From NCBI GenBank assembly GCA_004352715.1, contig SCFE01000018.1, forward strand, positions 1 through 56,271: a stretch of DNA of 56,271 nt, in the 5' to 3' direction. The notes under the pieces are model-generated. The model had not been told where the DNA came from, searched no databases, and saw nothing but the letters and a program-made list of their open reading frames with translations. This DNA is from Hofstenia miamia. Its lineage: Eukaryota > Xenacoelomorpha > Acoela. The translations under genes and the position numbers were made by a program. This document shows positions 42,682 to 54,840 of the stretch, in pieces. Numbering within the stretch: the first letter of the stretch is position 1; every line of letters starts with the position of its first letter.

Positions 42682-44074
42682 TGTAACATAATCCAATCAT
42701 GTGTGGTCAAGTTGAGAGAAATAGAGGATAGAACTAAGACTAAAATTTTGAAATAAATATTTAGTGTACACACATGATTATGATTAGTTAATTCATTTGT
42801 AAAATTATAAGGCAGTATGTTTCATATTAATTAATTTGGCAGTATATTTGACAAATGGTGAAAGGCCTAAGTCACAAACACTAATTAATGCTGACATGCG
42901 TAATTGGCAGACAAAGAAAAATCAGAGAATCAAAAATTGTCAACAACTTAGATTAACAGGTACTAGCCAAATATTTGAATGTTTATTATTTTCAAGTATA
43001 AAAGTAGTGCAATTTATTATTTTGGTGATGACCTAATTTCATTGGATTTACTTTGCTTTTCTTTGTCAGGTTATTTTATTAATTGTCATGGAAAGCTAAA
43101 CATTCGAGCACTAGGTTATTTGAGATGGTGGTCCATGACTTCATTTAACAGGAGCTTAGTAACCACTTTACACCAACATGAATGTGCTCTTAAGTTAGGT
43201 ATAAGGATAGGGGTATTAATTTGCTTTAGCTTTCCTATCATTCATTGTTTGTGTTATTACATTATGATCTTTCAGTTAGCCCTTGTAGGAAATTACATAA
43301 CTTGTTTGTATTATCTTGTATTGATTTCATTATATGTAATTATCAGCAGACCAAACTACCAACTTTCCCTTTTTGTTATGACCGCATTGGTTGTTCACAT
43401 GTACATTAGGTTAACATGTATCTATTTATATGTAGGGATATTACATGTAGGGAAGAATAACAAGCTAATGCATCCTGGTTGCGAATTCCATTTATATTAC
43501 AACTTCATTGATAACATGAACAATCAATGCACTAAATTAATAAGTTATCACACACTGTCACTATTGTATTTTTGCACACTATTTCACTGCACTGAGTCAC
43601 TGGCATTGCAGTTGGTGTTTCTCTCTATGTTCAAGTGTCAGCTGGAATTAATTGTTATATTGTAATTCTTTGATTCCTTTTTGTGCTTTGCTTCAGGTTG
43701 GGTTTTTGACCCTGTACATTGTACCATCTATCTCTTGTCTTGCATCTAAAAGACAGTTGTTAGTTTTCTTACCAATAATAGTNNNNNNNNNNNNNNNNNN
43801 NNNNNNNNNNNNNNNNNNNNNNNNNNNNNNNNNNNNNNNNNNNTACCATCTATCTCTTGTCTTGCATCTAAAATACAGTTGTTAGTTTTCTTACCAATAA
43901 TAGTGAAACAGATATTATCTTAATTAATATGCAACTCAAAGTTAGAATGAAAGAAGAGAGATGGAAATTTGGAATCTGTCACCTACCATACTAGTCAAGG
44001 AGGGAAAATTGTTAGAGCAGCTCCTAAATTAGTTAAGCTTTAGTATCTGAAAGGTTGTCAAGATTCTACATTAC
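42678..44074 (+). repeat. LTR-like repeat, copy 2, inserted into copia protease with TTAC duplication
   Basis: The insert is 42682-44070. TTAC lies on both sides (42678-42681 and 44071-44074). Coding of the copia element is colinear across the insert once one TTAC is discounted, which fixes the boundaries. Its apparent length of 1389 bp includes a 61-N gap and a 61-bp false duplicate. The corrected length of about 1267 agrees with copy 1 (1271). No internal retroelement domain is present, so it behaves like a solo LTR or a non-autonomous element. Confidence 0.85.
43722..43904. other. False duplication around a 61-N gap
   Basis: The 61 bases before N (43783-43843) are repeated after it with one substitution (TACCATCTATCTCTTGTCTT and following). 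The pattern is the same as in the GPCR, indicating unmerged contig ends, possibly haplotypes. Confidence 0.85.
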
Positions 44075-45210
44075 CTTTGGTTAATTCCCTAAGGTTTTTG
44101 AAGCACATGTGTGCTGTGATAAATACCAATAGTAATGAAATTGAAATTGAAGGGAAAGTTAGGGTTCCTTTGGTCATGATCCTAAGTAGTCATTGTGTGC
44201 TACAATGTGTGGTAAAGGCTATAATTTTGATATACATGCTATTCATTCTGTTCTTTTTAATAACACAAATTTTAAAAATTTGAGTGCTAATGACAAAATT
44301 CATCAATAATTGGGTCATCCTAGCACTCATAAGCTAAAAATGTTATGTAAATCTGAAAATGCAATTTATGATGCAAATGATCTTAATATTCTTGAAGGCA
44401 TTTCTAAAATCTGTTATGTGCATGGAAAACAACCCAAACAACCTGTTGTAGCATTTCATTGTAGTGTAGATTTTAATAAAAAACTGGCATTGGATCTCTT
44501 CTTCATTAATGTTAGGAACAAGAAAATTTGCATTCTTCATATTATTGATTCATTCACTCAATTTAGTGCTTGTGTTGTCATAGAAAGAAAAGACACTGCT
44601 ATTATTCAAAAGTCATTTCTGGTGAATTGGATTACACTATTTGGGGCTCCTGCCCATGTTACATCTTTTGGTCATGACACTTTCAGAAAAACTTAAACTG
44701 ACAATCATATGGAGTTTGGGGCACAGTCATTTACAGAATTTTGTAACAAACTTAATGTTGATCATGAAACCACATCTCCTTATTCTCCTTTTACTAATGG
44801 TCTTGTTGAAAGGAACAATGCCATTATTAAGGAGATGATACAAAAAATAGATATGGATGAGAAAAATACTGAAATTGGTACACTTTTGAAACTTGCATGT
44901 CTTACAAAATATTGTCAACCAAACTCAAGTGGGTTTTCTCCATACCAGCTTTTATTTGGTTGAAATCTTTGAAATTCTTTAATTATGGATGAAAATGTCT
45001 CATTTGATTGTTTTGAATAAGGTTTGTAAATCATTTATTGAAGCTGAAAGTTTGAAAACTATTAGAAATGCAATATGTAGATCAACTAGACCCCAAGGTA
45101 CTGATATCAGATTGAAAGACAAAGTAATGTATTTGTCTCATGAACATAAGTTATGGTTAGGACCAGTTATAGTTACAGGATATGATAAAGATGAGGTGTA
45201 AATAAAACAT
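44071..45210 (+). pseudogene. Copia-like protease end and integrase
   Basis: LPLVNSLRFLKHM and NEIEIEGK finish the protease region. LGHPSTHKLKML is the GAG-pre-integrase block, followed by a degenerate CxxxK segment. The catalytic core reads LALDLFFI (first Asp) then ILHIIDSFTQFSACVV. The second Asp region is decayed around 44670, and SPFTNGLVERNNAIIKEMIQ carries the third residue, Glu. The C-terminal part includes GFSPYQLLFG and KVMYLSHEHKLWLGPVIV. Stops at about 44694, 44961 and 45199 and frame shifts kill it. Confidence 0.78.
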
Positions 45211-45469
45211 GGATCAAAGTATATACATTGCAATAACTGGATTGTTCATTGAGCATAGTCCTAAAGTTAGTCACAATATTGAAAACCAGTTAGTCACAAT
45301 GTTTGATGAGAGTCATCAACTGATAATAAAGAGGAACAAAATATTGATGATAAGGAAATAAGTCTAGAAGAAAAGAAACACAAGTGAAATGATATCTGAT
45401 TCATATTAAGAACATTATGGCAAACAGTACTCACACATTGTAAATCCTGATTCTTTTGCCAATGCCAAA

Positions 45470-45721
45470 CAAAAGAATTAAATTCTTAATTGGTAAATGG
45501 CGTTAGTATAGCAGATTCTAAAGATTGTAATATTTTCAGTACTAGATTGGTTTGTAGTATGAAATTTGATGAATTTGGGAACCAAAAACTAAAAGCAAGA
45601 CTAGTTGTGTGTGGATTTCAGGATCAAGATGTAGAAATTGACTCATATTCTCTAATATGTAGTTAGTGGATAAATAGATTTGTTTTAGCCATCACTGGGG
45701 GTATATCATTGAAAATTTAAT
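45470..45721 (+). pseudogene. Copia-like reverse transcriptase, N-terminal fragment
   Basis: FSTRLVCSMKFDEFGNQKLK then ARLVVCGFQDQDVEIDSYS corresponds to the start of the copia RT domain (the W.x.K.d..G...KARLVA.GF.Q pattern). It breaks down soon afterwards, and no YVDD catalytic box is found. Confidence 0.65.
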
Positions 45722-46699
45722 ATCATTGATTTTCAAACAGCTTTCCTTCAAGTTGTGAAATGGTTTCAAACCTAATTTCAAATTATCTTTGTTAGACTAA
45801 AAGTTATTCATTTATTAATTATAATTTAAATGTAAATAATTTTATTTATCATCATATTTCAATTAATAAAGCAATTGCAGCAGTAGTTTAATTGCTTGTA
45901 TTGCAAACAGGCCAGAATTAAATTCACATTCTCCTATAACTAAAATAGATATGTTTGCCACTACACCACTGTTTGCCAGCCATCTCACACTTAAGAATTG
46001 TAATTAGTAGTGTCCTATTTGAATTGGTGCATTTTTAGCTTTAGTTTTCTGTAAAATAGATTGTTTACTATGTTAATATATGCAAGTCAAATAATTTAAG
46101 AAATAAATAAATATTGGTAGCTCCAAAACAACTCAAACAAAGGAAGCTGATAAAATTTTATTTCTAATGCAGTTAAAATGACTAATTAGTACCCAATGGC
46201 AATTGGAGGTGTTGAAACATTTGTAAGCATTTCACACTTATATTCCTTCAATTAATTGTCAAGGGATTAACAAATCCATCAAACTTATTATCATTTCTCT
46301 GCTTCAGAATTAACTGTGCATAGCTTATGTGAATGTCACTAACCCACTCTTACAACTCAATTGCACAAATCAATGTGCATCCTACCATAGAAACTAAACA
46401 TCAATGTTGACATCATTATGATGAGGATTGAGAAGCATCTTGAGATTAAGGATATAGGGTTGCATAGATGTGTACAACATTGGCCTCAGTTGTGTTATTG
46501 CATTTTAAATACTGATGAATGTATAGTGGAGGCTTTTTATGAAGCAAAAGCAAGGTTAGATTAGTCAGGTAGGTAAGTGTTGGTTTGATTTTGAATGCTA
46601 TTACACTGTACAGTACATGCATGAAAATTGAAAACATATTCATATTGTTAATGATTTGTTCATTAAAGTGCACTATTTTTCAAGTGGTTATGCTGTTGA
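45722..46699. other. AT-rich spacer
   Basis: No gene or 3' LTR is identified. A short open frame on the minus strand (46446-46673) has no recognisable content. Confidence 0.5.
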
Positions 46700-48600
46700 A
46701 AAAAGTGAAACTATGAGAATAACTGGTGGAAGCATTAATTGCCAATGCTGAGAATGGTAGAAATGGGTTGTGGACAACTTTAAGCTCTAAATCTTGTAAC
46801 CCACAGACTGTACATGTTAATGTTAACTGCTGGTGCTCACATTTTAAAAATCATTTAAGTGGAATACAACCTGAAATCACAATTTTTGGAAATGGGAATA
46901 CTGATATACTAGACCAACCAATTACTGAAAATCAAATATTTTTAGCAATTTTGCAAGCACCTATAAGAAAGGCAGCAGGTTATAATGGCCTCACCAATGA
47001 GGTCATTAAATTTTGTATGTATGAGATAGTGGTTGTTCTTCTGAATTTTAGTTTTTGTTTTGACACTGGGGGAAATAAATGTGCAATGGAATACCTCATT
47101 ACTTATACCATTATATAAAAGTAAAAGCAATCAAAATTCTCTGGATTTATACTGAGGAATGGTGCTGTTTCACAATGTATTGAAGATATTCATGAGTATT
47201 CTATCTGCAAGGTTTGTAGGAGTCATCAGAAATTAACAATTTTTTAGCAATTTAACAATTTGGTTTTCAAATATCAAGATCTACAACACAAACTATTTGA
47301 AGAAGTGAAAACCACTTGACAAATTGACAAGGTCCACCTCTATTGCTGTTTTGTGGATATGAAAAAGGTTTTGACCTTGCCAACAGAAGTATACTATTTC
47401 AAAAGTTTTGACAATAAGTGTGTCATCCCAGTTTATTGCCGTCCTATGGTCTAATTTCATTTGTTTTTGTGTTGATGAAAAAATTTCAGAATTTGTTGAG
47501 CAAGTTAAAGAGTTTCTTCAAGGAGAGAAAATAATGCTGCTACTGTTTATATTGTTCACAGTAGATCTCCTGAGAATTATTGGGCAATCTGGGTGTAAGT
47601 ATTTGCCTTATGAGGATGATTTAGTAATTTGATGTGAATGCATCTCTAAGATGCAATGTTCACTGCAAGTACTCCTGACATATTATACAACTAATAAGCT
47701 TACAGTAAATCTGTCAAAAACTAAAGTAGTTAAATTCTGAAAGGGTGGTCATCTATTAGAAGGTGACATTCTCCTATACAATAATAAAATAATAGAGTTT
47801 GTGTGGAAATTCTGCTACTTGGGTATCACTCTATCAATGTGCAATGAGGTCACTGANGGTGGTAATCTATCAGAAGGTGACATTCTCCTATACTATAATA
47901 AAATAATAGAGTTTGTGTGGAAATTCTGCTACTTGGGTATCACTCTATCAATGTGCAATGAGGTCACTGACCACATGAACATTTTATAGAGGCATGTTAA
48001 GTTGTAGCTTCTATGCATGATATGCTTCTGACTAATTACAATGTTGCACCTAAGATCCTAAATACTGCCATGCTTCCGTCATGTTCATATAAGCTGCAAT
48101 TATTTCTAGATGATTATTGTAATCAAATCATGATTCACAAAGAGAAGATCATTGCTTACATTTGGAAGAGATGGGCAGGTACCAGTAAATTTTCTTCAAC
48201 AAATAATTTATTATTGGCAATCAACAGTTCAGAATCCTCAACCATTAACATCAAGTGTTTAAAAGGAGCTACAAGAAGAAACTATGTTCTATTTATAATG
48301 AATAGCTTTCATAATTTGTGGTGTGCTCAAAATAACTTCCTGCCATATTGCTCAGAGATGCTGGTGTAAGCTCAGTAATCAAGAAGTTTACAATTTTTCC
48401 ATGTTTTGAAATGTGCTTATCTTTTCCCAGGAGGCAAGGTCAATATATCTTTGCCTCTGTGGCAAATTTTGAGGCCTCATAGCATCTTACCCTTAGCTGA
48501 TGAGGCTGGATGAGTATTACTTGTACATTACTAGTTCTTTATTTATATATTTTATTGCATTTGTCAAATTTGGCAAAATAAATTGTTTTCATCATTAAGG
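46700..48600 (+). mobile_element. LINE C (non-LTR reverse transcriptase relic, third family)
   Basis: The plus-strand fragments read as an RT: CWCSHFKNHL, DQPITENQIFLAIL and AAGYNGLTNEVIK (46726-47118), then a decayed middle with FCGYEKGFDLANRS. A degenerate catalytic box, LPYEDDLVI (YADD to YEDD), follows, with NKLTVNLSKTKVVKF.KGG and IEFVWKFCYLGITLS. The tail is 48013-48369, and the element probably ends near an AATAAATTG-type 3' end around 48590. It is distinct from LINE A and B. The endonuclease is not visible upstream and the clade is not assigned. Confidence 0.65.
47744..47970 (+). other. 113-bp duplication around a single N in LINE C
   Basis: 47744-47856 and 47858-47970 are near identical, separated by one N. 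Another unmerged overlap; the few differences could be allelic. Confidence 0.88.
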
Positions 48601-49249
48601 TACTTGTGTGATCTAAATGCTAATGTTGGGGATAATTGTCTATTTTCTTGTGTATTAGTCATTGGAGTAATGGCTGTCTCATTATTTTCAGGTTGTAGAA
48701 AAGAAACATTACTCAGCCAAGAACCTAGAACATCTCTTCAAATATTCAAAGGAACTGATTTTTCCCTTTTGGAGTTGGAAAACAAAAACAGTTCCTTTTT
48801 ATTTCATTTATACTAGCTTCAGCAAAAGAACTGAGAACATCAATATATCTATATAGATTTCCATGAGCTGAAAGGTGCTTGTTTAATCAACAATTAAAAT
48901 TTTCAATGGCATTATTAGTGAAATGGGGACAAAAAAAATAAAGATCATTCACAGCAAAATGTTGACAAAGCCAAAAATGCCTATGATGAATGAAAGCAAA
49001 CAAATAGTATGAGCTATAGTAATAAATTATAACTGTAATTTCCACATATTAAATAAACATTAAAATAAATTGATAGAATACAACAACTTACTTTATTCTT
49101 GAAATTCTCAACACTAACTTCATAAACATTTGCTAATTGAAGTGTAATAAATGTTTATATGGTTTTTAATCATGGCAGCATCACTATAGTGCCATAATGT
49201 GCTTTAGTAATTTTCTGAAATCTGCATTATTTACATAAATAGACTGCAA
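48601..49249. other. AT-rich spacer
   Basis: An unremarkable plus-strand frame (48583-48816) has no domain. Nothing else is seen. Confidence 0.45.
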
Positions 49250-49600
49250 TCTAAATCTCTGAAATCCCTTTTAGCATAGTGGACAAGACAATCTGAACTT
49301 TGTGAGCAAAAGTCTTAGATGAATCTGACATTGCAACTTCACAATCTGTTATGAGAATAACATCTTGTGATAAAGGCGTCAATAGTCTATTTGTGATGAA
49401 ACAAATAACTTCATCATACAATGCTTTCACAGTACAAACAAGTTGTTGAAAATGAAACAAATAATAAATACTTGAGAGAAAGTAGGCAGAACAAAACAAA
49501 AAAGTGCAATCTGCATGAATTTTTTTTAGAATCAAATGAAATGTCAATATTTGCATAAAAATGTATGCTCTGTTGTAATCTTGCATTACATAATAAAAAT
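49250..49600 (-). pseudogene. Possible MULE-like transposase fragment
   Basis: The minus-strand frame contains VCTVKALYDEVICF, then SQDVILITDCEVAMSDSSKTF, resembling the second-Asp region of MULE transposases (iitD.E.A...A...f). It is isolated and flanked by noncoding sequence. Assignment is tentative. Confidence 0.35.
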
Positions 49601-51111
49601 TCTTACCATGAAAATTGAGAGTTTAAGTAGAAAATTTGACCTCAAGGATTCATTGATATTGTCATATAGCTATGAGGTAGTGGGGGAATCTTTAGCTTTC
49701 TACAATAGCCTAATATTGATTTCATAAAACCAAAACATCAAAGATGTCCTTAAGATATAGATCAGCATTCTCTGCTTCATCATTGATTCTTGACTTCATA
49801 AAAATTTCATCCTTTATTTCTAATTTAATTCTATAATTGTGTTTGGAATTGGTTATCTTAATCCTTATGAGTACATTAAGTTTCAAACTGCTTATCAGTA
49901 CAACAAATATTTCAAAATATAATGCAAATTTCTACCATTTCCAAGGTTTTAAATAACATAAAAAATCATTCAATATATTTATAACCAATTATGCAGAAAG
50001 TAAATTACTTAGCAGACATGTGACTGGTGGAGTATCCATTACAATAGAATATGTCACTAAAATTTTTATTCCTCTATTGACGAATGTTAAGACATCATTC
50101 ATTCGCAAACATAATTTTTGAATTTATGAAAATCGAAAATTATGCAATTGCTACATATATCCAAAATACCATAATGAAACACTTGTTGGTCTCTATAAAC
50201 AGCCTAGCGTACGTTTTAAAGGCCAAAACGTTTTTCCACAATTTAAAGAATTTTCTCAGAGCCTATTCGCAAATTTTTAAAATATTGGGGCATGGATAGG
50301 TCTATTGGGAAACATACTTTAATACAATGTTGAAAATTTCTCATTAAAGCGCATTTCTGTGCTTGAGGTTGTTGAAAAGTTTAACACTTTTTCTTTGAAA
50401 ATTTCGAATTTTTCAAAAAGATATAAATTCTCTCCATTGCTAATGTTAATGTAATTAGAAGTTTTTGAGCCCATGGAAGCAACAAAAAAATTTGACTGTC
50501 TCTTGATATGTGCAATGATATTCCAAACCCATTGAGGCATGCTGTGCGCAAAGTCAGAGGTTGCGACGCTGAAGGCACCTGCGACCAGACAGAGCCAAGT
50601 CGTGGATTTAGAAAAGGAAAGAACAGACCCTCCTCTATCATGTGGTTTAGGTTGAGCATAACTCCAATAGTTTTTTTAGCTATAAGCGCTTAAAAAAATT
50701 TTATGGGATCATAAAAATTGTTCAAAAATCCCTGGTTGTTTAGAATTAATAATTGAATCGCAAATCACCATGCCATAAATTGAAAGATCCCATGTGTGAT
50801 GTGCAGATAATTATGAAAATTAGTTAGTTATTACAAATGCTTGAATAGTTTAATGGAGAAAATTCTTTGATTTAGCCAGTCAAAGTCAAATTTGGAAATC
50901 TGACGGGGGAGATTTCAATGTGTCCCCCCTTGCGTACGCCACTGATCTTGAAACACTACGTAAAGTGCCACCGGATACATTTTAAACTGCCAAGTGTGAA
51001 TTCCAAAGCATAAAAAATCTTACTAGTAATAATTATATTGAAAGCCTTTAGTTACAAAAATCATCAAATTCATTGTACTACTATGTCGCAATAACATAGC
51101 AAACAATAAGC
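49601..51111. other. Gene-poor interval with a transposon-end remnant
   Basis: Near 50926-50946 the reverse complement reads CAGTGGCGTACGCAAGGGGG, a widespread terminal string of animal hAT-type elements. The partner end is not located. Short frames at 50319-50693 have no recognised domain. Confidence 0.4.
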
Positions 51112-52965
51112 TTATATTTCTTCAAAAATTTTCATTGAATTAATATCTGCTTGTAACGTCCAACAACCATCCTTCCACATGGAAAATTTATCCTTGATGA
51201 AATTTATCATTTGTATAGTATTTTGCTTTGTATTTTTATGATCTTCTGAAACCATTAATTTAACAAATTCAAAATTCCAAGCATCTTTGTCTGTAAAATT
51301 ACATAATTGAGCCTGTTTTATGCAACCAATATATTCTGAATTATGTAAAAAGCGAACTGTTCGCCCATCTTTAAAGTTAGTAATGTTTAGTGAAAACTTA
51401 GGACCAGTATCTTTTCGCCATGCTGTGTATTTTATTGTTTTCGTCTAAAAAGGTTTATTAAATGTATGTTCTTATATTAATTGAATGAATAATATAAAAT
51501 GTTGATAATTTTATTGTCAATTTATTTGTTATTTGTTAAAGCAATTAACAAATGTCAAGTTGCAATAAATTTCTTTTAAGAATATCTCAAGAAAATCCAC
51601 TGTGTTGCTTAGTGATACATGGTGAACTAGTGCTTTTTCATTGAAAAACTGAATGAAAACCTGTATGAGCAAGTCTTTAGATATGAGAAAATGAATATCA
51701 TTATTGCCTTACAATGCTGCAATTCAAAATACTATTGAGCTCTCAAGTAGGGCTGGGAGCAGTTAATTGACTGTAGCCGCATAGTTTTAAACAATCAACC
51801 GCCACTTATTTTGAAAAAAAATTTCAACATTATGAGGGTTGATCTGGGACTCAAGTCTTACAAAATCCAAAAACTTCAACTTCTTTCCAATGTAGTAAAG
51901 AACAAAAGGTACGAACGAAGTAAAATTTTATTTCTTGGCTAACCAACAACTCCAATGTTGTAGTTATCTACTCTGATTAAAAGTATGCATTGTTAGCCTG
52001 AAATTTAACAATCAAAATCGAAGAATTTTGTACAGTAACACTTCCTCAGATGATCCAGGACATAAAGTTCGTGTACAGGACTCAAAAGTCTTCCAATGTG
52101 AAGAAATCACCAATTTTTCGGATTCCTGATGGGGTAAAAAAGTCAATAAAGATGTCTTTTTGGATTTTTTAAAGATAAGTAGCACCATGTATCAATGAAG
52201 ACATTCCTGATAAAAAAGTCTGCTTTATTCAAGATGGTGCGCCAGTTCATACTGCTAATGTTGCTCAAAAGTGGTGCCCGCAGCAGCAGTAGTTTGATTA
52301 TTTTTGGGACAAGAGCATGTGGATTCCTTCAACACCAGATTTGAATTCTTTGGATTTTACTATGTGAAGTATACATATTTGAGAGGAAGACCAATGCTAC
52401 TCGCAAGAAAGGTAAGGACAATTTAATGTCTACTATAGAGTCTGCACAGGCAAACATATCTGAAGACACTGTGCGAGTGAAATGTGCTGTCCACCAATCC
52501 TGTGTAAGAGCCATATCTCGGGCCAGGGAAGGAATTATTGAATAATTTTTGGGGACAATTATATTTGCATTCTGGCCTTGCAACTATTTGAATTTCGGTA
52601 TATTTCATTAATGTTCTTATGCTTAATTGCAATAAAACCCTCTTGCCGCTTTTTAATTACACCCTGTATATATATAAGGCCGGCTGCTTAATTTAGTGAT
52701 TAATCATTCCATTAATCCAAATTGTATTAAAACTATGAAATTTTTCTATAAATAAGAATAGGGTTTAGCTTCGTCATTTCAACAAAATACTGTTAGTATG
52801 TTTGTCTGTTTGCGTAAATGGCAATAATTGAAAGAGAAAATTCCTATTACCTTTCTACTTTTAAACTGAATTTCTCGAATACATTTTAGTGCAGAAATTT
52901 GGATTAAATTGAGTTAACTAATAATTAAAAATATATTAAAAGTTAGCTATTAATAATATATACTT

Positions 52966-53057
<92 letters not shown>

Positions 53058-53211
53058 CATCTACTAAGGATATAGTCATACTTACATAACTATCTTCATT
53101 TCCATATTGATTCCAGAAAGGCTTAATAATAGTATAGAATTCAGCAGCCATTGATATTCCGCATACAATAAGGAAGCAAACGATTTTATACACTTTTGTG
53201 AAATACGTCAT
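51112..53211 (-). CDS. Secreted PLAT/LH2-like protein, two exons (family member 2)
   Basis: Exon 1 is 53086-53211 (42 codons), with a signal peptide (TKVYKIVCFLIVCGIS) followed by AAEFYTIIKPFWNQYGNEDSY. The donor is GTAAGT. Exon 2 is 51112-51444 (acceptor TTTTTAG, phase 0), beginning TKTIKYTAWRKD and containing YIGCIKQAQLC and AWNFEFVKLMV, ending KIFEEI. Predicted length is 152 residues. The exon boundary, phase, signal peptide and most core residues match the plus-strand gene at 31356-33622. The C-terminal Cys pattern differs. The 1.64-kb intron contains a mariner relic and a 90-bp (TA)n tract. It is probably a functional extracellular protein, as all splice signals and the frame are intact. 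Role unknown; PLAT folds usually mediate binding. Confidence 0.75.
51780..52676 (+). mobile_element. mariner-like transposase relic in intron of PLAT-like gene 2
   Basis: Plus-strand pieces: VDLGLKSYKIQKLQLL..KRYERSK (51830-51930), KSPIFRIPDGVKKS (about 52090-52140), VCFIQDGAPVHTANVAQKW with the second Asp (52220-52280), and STPDLNSLDF with the third-Asp region. A C-terminal helix ends ARAISRAREGIIE at about 52543. Candidate right end: TACACCCTGTATA at 52659-52671. It lies antisense to the host gene, with several stops. Confidence 0.75.
52966..53057. repeat. Long (TA)n microsatellite in intron
   Basis: About 90 bases of TA with a single AA interruption, 30 bp inside the donor of PLAT-like gene 2. 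It is the longest resolved TA tract in the window. Confidence 0.95.
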
Positions 53212-53286
53212 TTGACTTTTAAAACAACTATGAAATGTCCTGGGAAAACATAGATTTTGCTATTAAGTTTGTAAACGTCAAATATG

Positions 53287-53292
53287 TATATA
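53287..53292 (-). promoter_or_regulatory. TATA-like motif of PLAT-like gene 2
   Basis: TATATA on the minus strand starts 81 nt before the ATG, the same spacing as in the paralogue at 31275. It lies within GGTATATAC. Confidence 0.45.
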
Positions 53293-53299
53293 CCATCGT

Positions 53300-54039
53300 G
53301 AATACGATTTTTCACTTCCTGTACACTAAGATTAACACAAAATAATTCTCAATAGACTAAATATATTATAATCAGAATCACCTGAAATGAGGTCATATCG
53401 TTAAGCAAAATCATTGAAAGTAATTATTGTTATTAATAGCCTTTATTTAGTTCAATTTCTTTACATCAGCAAAATATTGAGCATGTATGCATTTTACAAA
53501 ATAAAAAAAATATATAAATTAGGGAAACTACGATATAAAACAAAAACAAAAAGTAACCAAAAGCATCTTACCTGGTGTATATTGATATTAATTACTTATT
53601 TATTTCAACATCTAAATACCTAAATGATGCATTTTGCCATTTGTTTCAGTGAAAAAAAACAAGTAAATAGAGCTTTGCCTATCTTTCTTTTTAGATGGTT
53701 ACCAGAATATTTCCCAATTTTTTCAATAACTCGCATTTTATCGGTTATTGGTTAGCAGGTATCACACTTCATACATTATTTATTGGCATTCATTTTGTCA
53801 GTACATAATACCTAAGCAGATGCAGTTCTACGCTTTGCATTTTTAAGAAAGCTATACATTATATTGAATCAATTCGGATTAAATCGGCAGTTTTCTCATT
53901 TTCTTTCCAAAATTTCAATATTTATATAGTTAAAGTTTTTACTAAAGCCATTTAGACAACGCAGTAGTAATTATTTTATTTAGATTTATTGACTTTAACT
54001 AAGAAATACGTAGAAGAGCAAACTACTGAAGTCATAACT
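53300..54039. other. AT-rich spacer
   Basis: No gene recognised beyond the presumed upstream region of PLAT-like gene 2. Confidence 0.5.
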
Positions 54040-54840
54040 GGAGATTAGCATGAAGATAAAGAAGATAAGAATAGAGTGTGCGGGAAAGAAAGAGTACATT
54101 ATAGAGGAAATAAGTTATAGGCAGAATGCTGAAGAAGTACAGAAAACTGTGATAGAGAAGAGAGCAACAAGTTTTCAAGGAAGACAGAAATTATGAGTGA
54201 AATAGGAAGGGAAGCACAACAACAAGCAATAAGAACAAACAGAGTGAAGAAGCCTATAGATAGAAGATCTACGATAAGTGATAACCATAGACTATGTAAG
54301 AAAGTATTGGATTCAGCAGATATTCTGATAGCAAGATCTGAGACCTTGGCACAGAATTTCTAAAACAGGCATAACAAGATGGTACTGATCGTACAGTGGA
54401 GCTTCAGTAGACAGCATGGATTAGAAGCACGAGACAAGTGGTATGAGTATAAGCTACAGAGCTTGATAGAGAATGAAAAGATTAAAGTACTGTAGGACTT
54501 CATCATACAGACGAGCAAGATGATAAAAGCACAGATTTGACATAGTAGTGGTTGATAAAGAGGCAAGAATCGGAACAATTACAGCAAGTACCAAAGAGCA
54601 AGATATAGAAAACCATGAGAAAGATAAGAGATATCAGTGCAGAGAGCTGGTAGAGGAAATAGAACCGTTGTGGAAGTTAAAGAAGGTCAAAGTAGTGCCG
54701 GTAGTAGTTGGAGCACAAAGGGCAATAACAAAGAATCATATGCGATACTAGGAGAAATTAAGATTACTGAATGTGGATGGGCTGTAGTACAGAAGGTAGC
54801 ATTGCTAAGAATCACTAAATTGCTGAGGAAAGCCCAATAA
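54040..54840 (+). pseudogene. Second, decayed copy of the RLE LINE (zinc knuckle, RLE, C-terminus)
   Basis: It is colinear with 8870-9750 on the opposite strand. IKKIRIECAGKKEY matches LRKIRTESEGKKVY. HRLCKK retains part of the knuckle. SRQHGLEARDKWYEYK matches SRQHGLEAGDKWYEHK, and IVVVDKEARIGT the nuclease core. EEIEPLWKLKKVKVVPVVVG and KLLRKAQ form the C-terminus. There are many stops, so it is older than the copy at 8830. The copy ends where LINE A copy 2 begins. Confidence 0.8.

Larger units (their letters stand above)
41579..45721 (+). mobile_element. Ty1/copia-like retrotransposon relic
   Basis: In order: candidate primer-binding site TGGTAGCAGA (41579-41588, complementary to the 3' end of initiator tRNA-Met), directly after a CA that could end a 5' LTR. 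Then come gag (about 41590-42420), protease (42421-42681, continuing after 44070), integrase (about 44300-45000) and the start of the copia-type RT (about 45520-45670). Integrase before RT is the defining copia order. The element is heavily mutated, lacks RNase H and a visible 3' LTR, and is split by an LTR-like insertion at 42682-44070. Confidence 0.75.

Noticed and set aside
52936-53080. Isoleucine-tyrosine repeat protein downstream of the PLAT exon 1
   Set aside because: It is translation of the (TA)n intron past the GTAAGT donor, not part of the protein.
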